NCBI RefSeq assembly: GCF_020524545.1
Contig: NZ_JAIVLG010000007.1
Span: forward strand, 62,001-126,000
Direction of reading: 5' to 3'
DNA: 64,000 nucleotides
DNA from: Microbacterium paraoxydans
Lineage (GTDB): Bacteria > Actinomycetota > Actinomycetes > Actinomycetales > Microbacteriaceae
Shown piece by piece: positions 1 through 8,638 of this stretch. Positions within the stretch are counted from its first letter, which is position 1. Each line of letters starts with the position of its first letter. Made by a program: the position numbers and the translations under genes. The notes under the pieces were generated by a model. That model had not been told where the DNA came from. It saw nothing but the letters and a program-made list of their open reading frames with translations, and ran no database searches.

Positions 1-58
1 GCAGGTGGGCTAGAGCCGACTGCACCGAAGCAGCGCTCAGAAGCACCTGATCAGACAT
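1..58 (-). CDS. 5' end of an unidentified CDS running off the left edge
   Basis: An ATG at 58 opens a frame on the minus strand that stays open to the window edge (19 codons, beginning MSDQVLLSAASVQSALAHL). A TAGGGT -10 box at 65-70 lies 6 nt before the ATG, the same leaderless layout seen at several other starts in this window, which is the main reason to believe the gene. Too little is visible to name the product. Confidence 0.4.
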   Translation of the reverse strand, partial: MSDQVLLSAASVQSALAHL

Positions 59-399
59 CCACTCACCCTACAATCGCAGGACGCACGGCACCCTGAGTTG
101 CCGTCGCTATATATCGCCTGGGGCCGACGGCCCGGTGCGACCCCGTCTGACCGCTGGCCCCCGTTGGCCAGGGTCGGCGATAAACGGGACCGACGCGTGC
201 ACCTATGGCATGTCACCTCGGGACACGCCGCAGCATCAGCGTCCGCTCTCCGTTTCGGCCTCTGGGCTGGACGGACTGTCCGAGCTCGCCGAAGACTGAC
301 TTCTCAGACCCGCACGAGACACGCAGGGGTTGGCCCTTTGTCGTTGTCGCTTCGGCTACTGTCTGGGGAGTGTTCGGAGAGACTCCCACAGACCGGTTG
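59..399. other. 341-bp stretch without a supported gene
   Basis: It holds the putative -10 box of the left-edge gene (65-70) and a small perfect hairpin, CTGGCC at 154-159 and GGCCAG at 166-171. A frame open from 205 joins the acetyltransferase frame, but its first 65 residues look like non-coding translation, so they were left out. I see no clear promoter for the downstream acetyltransferase. Confidence 0.5.
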
Positions 400-963
400 A
401 TGCTCACCCCTATCTCCTCCGCGGAGTCGGCGTTCGTCGACGCGATGTACGCCGTGCAGTCCGACCCTGCGACCTGGACGCATCTGCCTGAAGCGGTCGA
501 GACCGACATCGGCCAGAGCAGGGCGATCGCGGAGGATCACGCCCGTTCGTGGCGGGATCTCGGCCTGGGCTGGTGGCTGATTCGGCTCCGCGAACCGCTC
601 GGAGCACTGGCGGCGGGTTCGGTCGTGGGACTCGGCGGGGCCGCCGTGCGTCGCCCGGAGGTTCCGGCATGGAATCTCGGATATCGCCTCACTCCGAGAG
701 CCTGGGGCCAGGGCTTCGCCGGCGAAGTGAGTCGGGCAGCGATCCGTGCGGCCCACATCGCGCGGCCCGACCTCCCGGTGACCGCCCGAGCACTCACCCG
801 CAATCCGGCGTCGTGGCGGACGCTGGAACGTGCCGGCCTCGCGCTCGTCTGGGAGGGCGCCGCTCCTGCGGACGACGCACTCACCTCGGGCGTGGAGCGC
901 CGGATCTACGCCGATCGGACTGTGCCAGGGTCACTGCTGGAGACGCTCATCGCTCTCGGCTGA
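400..963 (+). CDS. GNAT family N-acetyltransferase (RimJ/RimL-like)
   Basis: 187 aa. A single acetyltransferase domain of the Acetyltransf_3 type: the acetyl-CoA binding motif A lies near residues 92-110 (YRLTPRAWGQGFAGE, with the R/Q-x-x-G-x-G/A pattern), followed by the typical NPASWRTLERAGL segment near 138-150. The family transfers acetyl from acetyl-CoA to an amine; the substrate (a small molecule or a protein N-terminus) cannot be told. The ATG at 400 fits the domain boundary; a frame open from 205 would add an unconvincing leader. The 3' end overlaps the convergent monooxygenase gene by 17 bp. Confidence 0.8.
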   Translation: MLTPISSAESAFVDAMYAVQSDPATWTHLPEAVETDIGQSRAIAEDHARSWRDLGLGWWLIRLREPLGALAAGSVVGLGGAAVRRPEVPAWNLGYRLTPRAWGQGFAGEVSRAAIRAAHIARPDLPVTARALTRNPASWRTLERAGLALVWEGAAPADDALTSGVERRIYADRTVPGSLLETLIALG

Positions 964-2203
964 GCGGCACGGAGCGGGGCGTGACGCGCCCAAGCGCCTC
1001 GCGGGCGACGGCATCGGGGTCGGGGCGCCCGGCGACGAGTTTGACGATCGGGCCCAGCACGGCTCGCACGCTCAGCCGACGGAGCGTGGTCTCGCGCAGC
1101 CAGGCGAGCACACGCCCCCGGCGGAACATGATCCTGGCGAGCATCCGCGAGTTGGACTGCGCCGCCTCGACACGAGGGCGCTCCACCTGCTCCCAGGCCT
1201 CGAGCACCACCGGCAGCGATTCCCGGTCGGCGTGTGCGAGCATGCGGCCCAGCATCCAGGCCGACTCGATCGCCATGCCCGCTCCGATCCCCGCCGTCGG
1301 CAGGAAGCCTGCGGCGGCGTCTCCGAGGAGCACTCCGTCGGGAAGCACCCAACGCGGGGCACGGGCGTCGTCGAGTCGCCACAGGTACGGATCCGCTGCC
1401 GTCTCGATCGCGCGCAGTGACGCCTCCAGGCGGGGTCCGAGGGAATCGACCCGGCCACGGATGGAGGCCGCGAACGCCACGGGGCCGGCAGCGAGGTCGG
1501 CATCAGGGCCGCCGAGGAACACGCCGAGACGGTTCTTCACGGGGTAGGCCCCGAGGAAGAACCCGTTGCCCCAGATCTCCTCGCCGAGCGTCGGATCACT
1601 GAGGTCGTCTGCCCAGCCCACCCAGCCCGACCAGCCCGTCTGGACCACCTGCGGTGCCGACGACCCCAGCACCGAGCGCATGCGCGAGTTGATGCCGTCG
1701 GCACCCACGACCAGATCGAAGTCACCCCGGCCGACGGGCGATCCGTCAAGGTCGACGAACACGGCCGTGCGACCGGTGACCTCCTGCACAGTGGTGCCGA
1801 AGGTGACCGGGCATCCGCCTTCGGTGAGCACCTCGATGAGTGCGCCGCGGGAGATGCCGTTGTAGTCGCCGTAGACGCGCAGCAGATCGCTCATCGACTC
1901 TGAGCGCAGCATCTTGCCGCGATGGGAACGGAACGCGTAGCGCTGCATGGGGGTACCGGCGGCGAGATAGTCCTCGTGCACGCCGAGGTCGACGAAGGCC
2001 TGGTCGACGGTCGGCATGAGCGCGAGCATGTAGCCCGGATGATTCATCTCGGGCATCCGGTCGACGAGCACCGGGTGCAGTCCGTCTCGACGCAGCAGCT
2101 GGGTGAGCGTGATCCCCGCGATGCCGGCGCCGACGATGAGCACTCTCAAGCGATCATCCCGTTGGTCAGCGATCTGGGTGTCGAGCGGTGTGTCGGTGAG
2201 CAT
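947..2203 (-). CDS. FAD-dependent aromatic-type monooxygenase
   Basis: 418 aa. A flavoprotein hydroxylase of the p-hydroxybenzoate hydroxylase/TetX-like group. The N-terminal ADP-binding fingerprint is GAGIAG (25-30), and the second FAD motif is GDAAAGFLPTAGIGAG near 294-309. The family uses NAD(P)H and O2 to hydroxylate aromatic or polyketide substrates, and some members inactivate antibiotics; the substrate here is unknown. The start at 2203 is chosen because AGGAGG lies just before it; a GTG at 2221 would place that ribosome site inside the gene. It diverges from a TetR gene whose likely operators occupy the promoter gap, so TetR repression with substrate induction is inferred. Confidence 0.85.
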   Translation of the reverse strand: MLTDTPLDTQIADQRDDRLRVLIVGAGIAGITLTQLLRRDGLHPVLVDRMPEMNHPGYMLALMPTVDQAFVDLGVHEDYLAAGTPMQRYAFRSHRGKMLRSESMSDLLRVYGDYNGISRGALIEVLTEGGCPVTFGTTVQEVTGRTAVFVDLDGSPVGRGDFDLVVGADGINSRMRSVLGSSAPQVVQTGWSGWVGWADDLSDPTLGEEIWGNGFFLGAYPVKNRLGVFLGGPDADLAAGPVAFAASIRGRVDSLGPRLEASLRAIETAADPYLWRLDDARAPRWVLPDGVLLGDAAAGFLPTAGIGAGMAIESAWMLGRMLAHADRESLPVVLEAWEQVERPRVEAAQSNSRMLARIMFRRGRVLAWLRETTLRRLSVRAVLGPIVKLVAGRPDPDAVAREALGRVTPRSVPLSRER

Positions 2204-2212
2204 GTTCCTCCT

Positions 2213-2230
2213 CTGGACCACCTGGTCCAG
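2213..2230. promoter_or_regulatory. TetR operator copy 1
   Basis: Inverted repeat CTGGACC-N4-GGTCCAG lying directly upstream of the monooxygenase start and partly abutting its ribosome site. It shares both half-sites and the 4-nt spacer with the copy at 2245-2268. Confidence 0.75.
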
Positions 2231-2244
2231 TACTCACTCTACGC

Positions 2245-2268
2245 CTACTGGACCAGTCGGTCCAGTAG
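2245..2268. promoter_or_regulatory. TetR operator copy 2 overlapping the tetR -10 box
   Basis: Perfect inverted repeat with 10-bp arms, CTACTGGACC-N4-GGTCCAGTAG. Its right end overlaps the TAGGCT -10 box (2266-2271) of the TetR gene, which sits 6 nt before the ATG at 2278, so binding would autorepress. The centre is 35 bp from operator 1. Confidence 0.8.
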
Positions 2269-2277
2269 GCTGGATGC

Positions 2278-2892
2278 ATGGCAGCGCTCACGGGTAACCA
2301 CCGCGACCGACTCATCGAGGCGACGGTGGCGGAGTTCGCCTCGGTCGGGTATGAGCGCGCGTCGCTGAACCGCATCATCCAGGCAGCCGGCATCAGCAAG
2401 AGCTCCTTCTACCATGCGGTCGGCTCCAAATCGGAGCTGCTCGACGCCGTCGTCGAGACTCTGATCGCCGACGTGCGTGCTCGCTGGGTTCCCCCGGCCC
2501 CTGCGCAGTTCGCGGGCGATGACTTCTGGCCCCGCCTCGAAGGAGTGCTCACAGATCTCGGCCGACTGGCCGCGGTCGACCCCGCCCTCGGGTTGCTCGG
2601 GCGCATCTTCTACCTGCCCGCAGCGGGGGGTGTCGATGCGAGGACCGCGCTGCTCGATGGCGTGCAGGCGTGGGTCGCCGAGGTGCTGCAGGTGGGTGTC
2701 CGCACCGGAGCCGTGCGCGATGACGTGCCCGTGGAAGCCCTCTCCGCGGCGACGTTCGGCATGCTGCGCGGCTTGGACGAGTGGGCCCTCGACGCGACTG
2801 CCGCGGAGGTGTCACGACGTGCGCGGGATCAGGTCGCGGTCCCGGGGGTGCTCCTGCGCGGAATGCTGGAGCGTCCCTCCTCCGCTGCGTGA
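2278..2892 (+). CDS. TetR/AcrR family transcriptional regulator
   Basis: 204 aa. The N-terminal TetR DNA-binding domain spans about residues 8-55 (EATVAEFASVGYERASLNRI, then AAGISKSSFYHAVGSKSELL, the recognition helix region). The rest is a variable, all-helical ligand/dimer domain. No Shine-Dalgarno is visible; TAGGCT at 2266-2271 followed by the ATG suggests a leaderless transcript. It is transcribed away from the FAD monooxygenase across two matching palindromes, so it most likely represses both genes until a substrate of the monooxygenase binds. The ligand is not known. Confidence 0.9.
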   Translation: MAALTGNHRDRLIEATVAEFASVGYERASLNRIIQAAGISKSSFYHAVGSKSELLDAVVETLIADVRARWVPPAPAQFAGDDFWPRLEGVLTDLGRLAAVDPALGLLGRIFYLPAAGGVDARTALLDGVQAWVAEVLQVGVRTGAVRDDVPVEALSAATFGMLRGLDEWALDATAAEVSRRARDQVAVPGVLLRGMLERPSSAA

Positions 2893-2920
2893 CGCCCCGG
2901 AGAGCCGGGCGCAGCGCCCG

Positions 2921-4672
2921 TCAGCCGCCGTGCGGCGGTCCGAACAGCTCCTCGCCGTGCTCGTGGAGCAGTCTGTACGCATCCGCGAAGGTCTCCGGCT
3001 CGGGCTCCCCCGGCTTGCCGTAGCGCGCGATCAGCAGACCGAGGAGCCCCCGAGCAGGTGGGGTCAACGGCCTCAGCTGATCCTTCTCGCCCGGCCGCGG
3101 CGCCGATTCCTCGGGGTTCGGAGGCGTGTACGCGGGCGTCGTCACCGGCCAGTCGGCGGGGTGGCGCGGCTTGTCGAGATTGACGACATTCATCAGGGTG
3201 TTGGCGGACTGGTCGCGATCGTTGAGCGGCCTCAAACCGTGCAGGCGGGAGAGTGTCGCCGTGACCGAGCCGTGGTGCATCTCATCGTGGATGATCGAGC
3301 CGCGTCTCGTGTACGCCGACACGGCGATCGCCGGGACGCGGCATCCGAGTCGGTCGAACGTGAAGCCCATCTCGCCCGGCTCGGTGTCCGGGGTCGGCTT
3401 TGTCGCTGCGGGCGGCGGCACGTGGTCGTAGCAGCCGCCGTGCTCGTCGAAGGTGATGAGCAACAGGGTGTTGACCGCGTTCGACCCTGTCGAAGAGGCG
3501 CTCGTGCGCACGGCCTCGTAGATGTCGTGGATGAGCCGGTCACCGGCACGCACGTCCGAGATCGCGCTGTCGTACACGGCCTCGCCGTCGGCCTCGCTCT
3601 CCCGGGGGCGGCCGAACGGGGGGTGGAAGTCGTTGTGGTCGTAGACCATCCGGGGCTCGATGAACGCGTAGGCGGGGAGCTTCCCGGCCTTCGCCTCGGC
3701 GTAGAAGTCCTCCATGGTGCCGAAGTGCTCGGTGCGCCAGTACTTCTCGAGCACCGCCGCATGCAGCATCCCGGTGAACGACACGAGCTGGAGCTTGTCG
3801 ATGTAGATCTTCCAGCTCACCTTCTCGTCTTCGAGCCGGTTGAACACCGTCGGGGCCGCAGGGGCATCGAGCCACTTCCTGTATCCGCCGCCCGCTTGGT
3901 TCGTCACGAAGCCGTGCGAGGTCGAGGCGTGGAAGAACGAGCGGTTGCAGAAAGTCTGTGAGGGAACACCGGCGTACCAGTGATCGAACACCGCGAACTC
4001 GGAAGCGAGGGTCGACAGCACCGGGAGCATCTCGGGGGAGAAGGAGCCCATGATGTGTCTGGCCTCGTCGGGCTTCGGGTCGACTCCTTTGCGGAGGCGC
4101 CGGAAGTTGATGATGTAGTCCTGGAGGAACCCGGACATCGTGGCCTTCTCGCCGTGTGACGGGGCGTTGAAGGGTGCGGTCATCTCGTCGACGAAGAGGT
4201 CCGCGTTGGTCGCGGGCTCCACGGTTCCGAAGATCTGCGTGTTGACGTGCGGATACTCCTCACCGGGGTCCGGGTCGGGAAGGCTCATGATCCGGTCGGT
4301 GTCGCCCTCGTACACGTGTGCGTCGACGACCGTTCCGTCGGAGGCCGTGTTGCTGTACTCCCCGAATGCGAGCCCTTCGAAGGTCTCGCCCGTCGGAACG
4401 TTCTCCTTCGAGTACAGGTATCCGAGCAGGTTGTCGAAGGAGCGGTTCTCACCCATCACGACGACGAGGTGGTCGAAGCCGGGCTCGCGGCGGGGAGTGA
4501 GGGCGGCGAACGGATCGGGATCCTCCGCGAAGCCGTTGCGTGCTCCGGCCGTGATCGACGCCCCGATGGCGGCACCGCCCGCGCCGCCGACGACGGCACC
4601 CGCGAAAGCCGCGCCGCCGATCTTCAGGAAACCGCGGCGGGAGGTGTCAGGAGTGGGGGAGTCGTCCGTCAC
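2921..4672 (-). CDS. Tat-exported phosphoesterase (phospholipase C / acid phosphatase family)
   Basis: 583 aa. Member of the phosphoesterase family PF04185 (phospholipase C and AcpA-like acid phosphatases, alkaline-phosphatase-like fold). The N-terminus has a twin-arginine signal (SRRGFLKIGG at 11-20, then a long Ala/Gly hydrophobic stretch). Family motifs visible: VVVMGENRSFDNLLGY near 70-85 with the catalytic region, DHWYAGVPSQTFCNRSFFHA, and TFDEHGGCYDHVPPP, which carries metal ligands. It should act outside the membrane, releasing phosphate or head groups from lipids or phosphoesters. The start is a GTG with AGGA upstream. It stands alone, with repeat element A between it and the ABC operon. 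Confidence 0.88.
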   Translation of the reverse strand: MTDDSPTPDTSRRGFLKIGGAAFAGAVVGGAGGAAIGASITAGARNGFAEDPDPFAALTPRREPGFDHLVVVMGENRSFDNLLGYLYSKENVPTGETFEGLAFGEYSNTASDGTVVDAHVYEGDTDRIMSLPDPDPGEEYPHVNTQIFGTVEPATNADLFVDEMTAPFNAPSHGEKATMSGFLQDYIINFRRLRKGVDPKPDEARHIMGSFSPEMLPVLSTLASEFAVFDHWYAGVPSQTFCNRSFFHASTSHGFVTNQAGGGYRKWLDAPAAPTVFNRLEDEKVSWKIYIDKLQLVSFTGMLHAAVLEKYWRTEHFGTMEDFYAEAKAGKLPAYAFIEPRMVYDHNDFHPPFGRPRESEADGEAVYDSAISDVRAGDRLIHDIYEAVRTSASSTGSNAVNTLLLITFDEHGGCYDHVPPPAATKPTPDTEPGEMGFTFDRLGCRVPAIAVSAYTRRGSIIHDEMHHGSVTATLSRLHGLRPLNDRDQSANTLMNVVNLDKPRHPADWPVTTPAYTPPNPEESAPRPGEKDQLRPLTPPARGLLGLLIARYGKPGEPEPETFADAYRLLHEHGEELFGPPHGG

Positions 4673-4710
4673 GCCCCGATCCTACGACCGCGCTCGTGTG
4701 GAGTGCGCGG

Positions 4711-4795
4711 GGCGAAAACGGAGACGGTTCGCGTGCGGCCCGGCATGTCGCGGTGGGACACGCCGGGCGCGCGAGGTCTCGTCTGGGTTTCGGCC
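4711..4795. repeat. Nested intergenic palindrome, copy A
   Basis: About 85 bp bounded by GCGAAAACGGAGAC on the left and GTCTGGGTTTCGGC on the right (imperfect inverted repeat), with an inner ATGTC/GACACGCC-type stem. Same layout and length as copies at 12555, 16121 and 38595. Lies between the end of the polyamine ABC operon and the phosphoesterase start. Confidence 0.7.
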
Positions 4796-4843
4796 GCGGA
4801 CGGGATGCGGGCGGGCCGGGATGGGGATGGGAGTGGGGAGGAG

Positions 4844-5887
4844 TCAGGCTGCGGGGATCCAGAGCACCGCGCCCTCACGCCAGCCGAGGCCGGCCGCACC
4901 TTCGGGGATCGGTGCCTCGTGCCGCGGGCGCACGACGCGCAGTCGCTTGCCCGCGAGCTCCACGATGTAGACGATGTCAGCGCCGCGGTAGACGTGGGCG
5001 ATGACGTCGACGTTCACCGGAGCGTCCGCGCCGACGGTCGGCGCGAGCCGCAGGTCCTCCTGGCGGAGCACGACCTCACCGGTGCCATCGGGACCCGCCC
5101 CGGTCAGCGGCACCTGGGTGGCGGTGCCGTCGAGGGTCGCGACCGCCCCGGAGCGGGTGGCGGGGAGCAGGTTCGCCGCGCCGATGAAGTCTGCGGCGAA
5201 CGGGGTGCGCGGTGCGCCGTAAAGCTCGGCGGGTGCGCCCTCCTGCTCGATCACGCCCGCGTTCATCAGCACGATGCGGTCGGAGAGGCTCATCGCCTCC
5301 TCCTGGTCGTGCGTGACGAACACGGTGGTGAGCCCGAGCGTACGGTGCAGTTCCTTCAACTCGACCTGCATGTCTTCCCGCAGGCGTGCATCGAGGTTCG
5401 ACAGCGGTTCGTCCAGCAGGAGCACACGGGGCTCGAACGCGATGGCACGGGCCAGGGCGACACGCTGCTGCTGTCCACCCGACAGCTGTGACGGCATCCG
5501 ATCCGCGAGGTGACCCATCTGCACGCGGTCCAGCGCTCGCACGGCGAGTTCCTTCTGCTCGGCCTTGGACTTGTCGCCCGACATCCGAAGTCCGAAGCGC
5601 ACGTTCTCGACCACGCTCATGTGGGGGAAGAGCGCGTAGCTCTGGAACATCATGCCGAGGTGCCGCTTCTCGGGCGGGAGCTTGGTCACATCGCTGCCGG
5701 CGATCTCGATCGTGCCGCCGCTGGGCGACTCGAGGCCCGCGATGCAGCGGAGCAGCGTCGTCTTGCCGCACCCCGAGGGGCCGAGGAGAGACACGAACTC
5801 CCCCGACTGCATCGAGAGGTCGATGCCCTTGAGCACCTTGGTCCCCTTGAAGTCCTTGGTGAGCGAGTTGATGGTGAGTGTTGTCAT
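4844..5887 (-). CDS. Spermidine/putrescine-type ABC transporter ATP-binding protein (PotA-like)
   Basis: 347 aa. Full ABC ATPase with Walker A GPSGCGKT (36-43), signature LSGGQ (135-139), Walker B LLLDEP (156-161) and a C-terminal TOBE-like regulatory domain from about residue 240 (contains LRQEDLRL and the VYRGADIVYIVEL segment). It is the last gene of the operon and its start touches the stop of the downstream-type permease gene, so it should energise that importer. Polyamine or a related amine/amino acid is inferred from the PotA/B/C/D architecture and the upstream PuuC/PuuD-like genes. Confidence 0.88.
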   Translation of the reverse strand: MTTLTINSLTKDFKGTKVLKGIDLSMQSGEFVSLLGPSGCGKTTLLRCIAGLESPSGGTIEIAGSDVTKLPPEKRHLGMMFQSYALFPHMSVVENVRFGLRMSGDKSKAEQKELAVRALDRVQMGHLADRMPSQLSGGQQQRVALARAIAFEPRVLLLDEPLSNLDARLREDMQVELKELHRTLGLTTVFVTHDQEEAMSLSDRIVLMNAGVIEQEGAPAELYGAPRTPFAADFIGAANLLPATRSGAVATLDGTATQVPLTGAGPDGTGEVVLRQEDLRLAPTVGADAPVNVDVIAHVYRGADIVYIVELAGKRLRVVRPRHEAPIPEGAAGLGWREGAVLWIPAA

Positions 5888-6687
5888 CAGACGAACAACC
5901 TTCCCAGGCCGATGATGCGTTCGAGCACGATCATGAGGACGACGGTGAGCAGGACCATCAGGGTCGAGACGGCCGCCACGGTGGGCGACGTGCTGAACTC
6001 CAGCTGGCCGTAGATGGCGATGGGGAGCGTCTCGAGCTGCGGGGTGCGCAGGAAGAGGGCGATGACCGCATCGTCGAACGAGATGTTGAAGGCGAAGAAC
6101 GCGCCGGCCGCGATACCGGGGCGCGCGATGGGCAGAACGACCAGGCGATAGCGGCTCCAGGCGCTGGCGCCCAGAGTGCGGGCCGCCTCCTCCGTGAAGT
6201 GGTCGGCTCTGGCCATCACGCCGGTGACGGTGCGCATCACGTACGGGATCGCGATCACGGCGTGGACGGCGATCAGCACGCCGACGTTCGGGGCGCCGAT
6301 CGTGAGCGACGAGATCGACAGGGCGCCGATGGCCAGGATGATCGTGGGGATCGTCAGCGGCGACATCAGCAGCCCCTGGATGGCCGCGCCGCCCGGGATT
6401 TTGAAGCGCGTGAGCGCGAGTGCCGCCGCAGTGCCGACGGCCGCCGCGATGACCGCGACCGTGACGCCGACGAGGAGGCTCAGGCGGAACGGTTCCAGGT
6501 AGGTGTCGGAGGTGAGGGCTTCGACGTACCAGTCGAGGGTGAAGCCCTGGCCGGGGAAGGTCAGGAAGCGGTTCTCTCCGACCGACGCACCGGCGACGAC
6601 CACGAGCGGTACGAGCATGTAGAGCGTCACGACGACGCCGAGGACGATGGCGAGGACCCTGCCGAGGATCGGAACGGAACGGACCAT
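5887..6687 (-). CDS. ABC transporter permease (PotC-like)
   Basis: 266 aa with about six membrane segments and the cytoplasmic EAA loop (EEAARTLGAS, followed by LVVLPIARPGI) that contacts the ATPase. The open frame extends to 6945, but the extra N-terminal part is an arginine-rich shadow of the neighbouring gene; the ATG at 6687, with AGAAGG 7 nt upstream and lying just after the previous stop, is the credible start. It pairs with the other permease of the operon to form the channel of the polyamine-type importer. Confidence 0.87.
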   Translation of the reverse strand: MVRSVPILGRVLAIVLGVVVTLYMLVPLVVVAGASVGENRFLTFPGQGFTLDWYVEALTSDTYLEPFRLSLLVGVTVAVIAAAVGTAAALALTRFKIPGGAAIQGLLMSPLTIPTIILAIGALSISSLTIGAPNVGVLIAVHAVIAIPYVMRTVTGVMARADHFTEEAARTLGASAWSRYRLVVLPIARPGIAAGAFFAFNISFDDAVIALFLRTPQLETLPIAIYGQLEFSTSPTVAAVSTLMVLLTVVLMIVLERIIGLGRLFV

Positions 6688-6689
6688 GG

Positions 6690-7517
6690 TCACACCTTCT
6701 GCTTCCCGAGTCGGGACGTCGCTGCGAGCACGAGCATGACTCCGGCGAAGAGCAGCACAGCCTGCGCGGCCGCGAACGACCAGTCGAGGTTGGTGGTCGC
6801 GTCGACGTAGATGGTCTGCGCGAATACGGGGATCTGCGCGCCGCCGATGAACCGCGGGGTGATGAAAGAACTCACCGAGAGGACGAACACGAGCGAGGCG
6901 CCGGCGACGATGCCGGGGATCGAGAGGGGGAGGACGACGTGCCACAACGTGCGCCAGAAGCCGGCGCCGAGCGTGCGGGATGCTTCCTCGAGCTGCGGCT
7001 TGATGCCGGAGATCACGCCGAGGATGCTGAGCACCGCGAAGGGGAGCAGCACCTGCACCATCGCGATGACGACACCGGTCTCGGTGCCGAGGAGGCCCTG
7101 TGTGCCACCGATGAGGAACTCCATGCCGGGGAGCTGCATCAGGAGGCCGGAGGGTCCCATCAGGACGACCCAGCCGAACGTGCGGACCACGACGCTCGTC
7201 ATGAGCGGGAGGATCACCACGATGAGCAGGAACGAGCGCACCTTGGAGCCGGCGCGGGCCATCACGTAGGACAGCGGGATGGCGATGACGAGGGTGATGA
7301 CGGTCTGGATCACCCCCAGGCGGAGCGAACGCAGCGCCGCCTGGAGGTGATACTCACTCGTGAACAACCGGGTGAAGTTGTCGAGGGTGAACCCGCCTGC
7401 CGACGACTGCACGCTCATGAGAAGCATGCCGGCCACCGGAGTGATGAAGGCGAGCGTGAGCAGCACGATCGCCGGCAGGAGCAGGAGCCAGGGCTCCCTA
7501 CGGGTTCGGACACTCAT
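6690..7517 (-). CDS. ABC transporter permease (PotB-like)
   Basis: 275 aa, six predicted membrane helices beginning with LLLLPAIVLLTLAFITPVAG, and the EAA loop LEEASRTLGAGF ahead of LPLSIPGI. The start at 7517 gives an ATGA overlap with the stop of the solute-binding protein gene, indicating translational coupling; an upstream in-frame start would lie within that gene. It is the first of two permeases, in the usual PotB-PotC order. Confidence 0.87.
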   Translation of the reverse strand: MSVRTRREPWLLLLPAIVLLTLAFITPVAGMLLMSVQSSAGGFTLDNFTRLFTSEYHLQAALRSLRLGVIQTVITLVIAIPLSYVMARAGSKVRSFLLIVVILPLMTSVVVRTFGWVVLMGPSGLLMQLPGMEFLIGGTQGLLGTETGVVIAMVQVLLPFAVLSILGVISGIKPQLEEASRTLGAGFWRTLWHVVLPLSIPGIVAGASLVFVLSVSSFITPRFIGGAQIPVFAQTIYVDATTNLDWSFAAAQAVLLFAGVMLVLAATSRLGKQKV

Positions 7518-8593
7518 TTGGTGATCAGCGCATTCCACTCATCGGTCCAGGACTGCCGCGAAGCCGCGACATCGCCCGGAGCGTAGACGACGACCGTCTC
7601 CAGCTCGTCTCCGGTGAGCACGGCATCCGCTGCGTCGCCGGAGAGCTCGGCCTTGGTGTTGACCGGCGAGTACCGCATGTTCTCCGCGAAGACGGCCTGC
7701 GCTTCGGGGCGCAGTTCGAAATCGATGAAGAGCTTCGCGAGGTCGGGGTTGTCCCGGCCCTCGACGACGTTCGCCGTGATGAGGGAGGCGGTGGCGCCCT
7801 CCTCCGGGACGATGAACTCTACCGGAAGACCCGCGTCCTGAAGCGTGCCGGCGTAGTCCATCGCGTACGGTGCGAGCCACGTGTCGCGCTGTGCGAACGC
7901 GGTCTGCAGGTCGGGCGAGGTCGGGACGACGATCGCGTCGCCCGACGAAGCGAGCTCTCCCAGATCGGTGATCGCCTGCGACGGGTCGTCGATTCCGCCG
8001 CCGAGCGCATCGGCGACACGGAGCATCGAGAGCACGCCATACGTGTTCGAGAAGTCCGTGAGGGCGATGTGGCCGGCGTAGGCCTCGTCGAACAGGTCGA
8101 GCCACGAGGTGGGTGCCGGAGCATCGGCCTCGGTGTTGTAGACGAGTCCGATCGGGGCGAGCTGGATGACGGGGCCCTCCCCGCGCTCGAGGCCAGCGGT
8201 CGCCAGATCGATCAGGTCGCCGGACTCGGAGAGCTCGTCGGCCGCGATCGGCGCGATGAGACCGTCCTGCGCCGCGGTGAACTCCTGTCCACCGGAGAAG
8301 TGCACGACGTCGATCTGCGGGCTCGCCTTCTGGGCGGTGACCTGCGCGAGAGCGTCGGCGCTGTATAGCGTGATCAGCTCGACCTCGGCACCGGTCTCCT
8401 CCTCGAAGGGATCGACGACGGCTTCGATGAAGGCCTTCTCCCAGTCGCCGCCGAACGACGTGACGACGAGGGTCTCGCCGGCGAACTCCTTGTCGCCGGA
8501 CGATGCTCCCTCGTCACCGGCCGCACAGCCGGCGAGGACGAGGGCTCCGGTGGCGACGAGCGCTCCGGTGGTGAGGATTCTTCGGGTGTTCAT
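7514..8593 (-). CDS. Extracellular solute-binding lipoprotein (PotD-like)
   Basis: 359 aa. A lipoprotein signal with lipobox LVLAGC (lipidated Cys23) precedes a type 2 periplasmic-binding fold: ETLVVTSFGGDWEKAF at the mature start, and LAPIGLVYNTEA and WLAPYAMDYAG later. The family captures polyamines or related cationic compounds outside the membrane and hands them to the permeases. It is followed by two permease genes and an ATPase in one overlapping array. Substrate assignment beyond 'polyamine-type' is inference from the gene set. Confidence 0.85.
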   Translation of the reverse strand: MNTRRILTTGALVATGALVLAGCAAGDEGASSGDKEFAGETLVVTSFGGDWEKAFIEAVVDPFEEETGAEVELITLYSADALAQVTAQKASPQIDVVHFSGGQEFTAAQDGLIAPIAADELSESGDLIDLATAGLERGEGPVIQLAPIGLVYNTEADAPAPTSWLDLFDEAYAGHIALTDFSNTYGVLSMLRVADALGGGIDDPSQAITDLGELASSGDAIVVPTSPDLQTAFAQRDTWLAPYAMDYAGTLQDAGLPVEFIVPEEGATASLITANVVEGRDNPDLAKLFIDFELRPEAQAVFAENMRYSPVNTKAELSGDAADAVLTGDELETVVVYAPGDVAASRQSWTDEWNALITK

Positions 8594-8638
8594 GCACTGC
8601 TCCTTCGGGATGGGTCCAGCACGGGGGTATGGCGACGC

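Noticed and set aside
98..400. Short frame of 100 codons before the acetyltransferase
   Set aside because: No ribosome site, no domain, and arginine-rich low-complexity sequence.
2477..3961. 494-codon plus-strand frame
   Set aside because: Overlaps tetR and lies antisense to the Tat-exported phosphoesterase; composition is that of a shadow frame.
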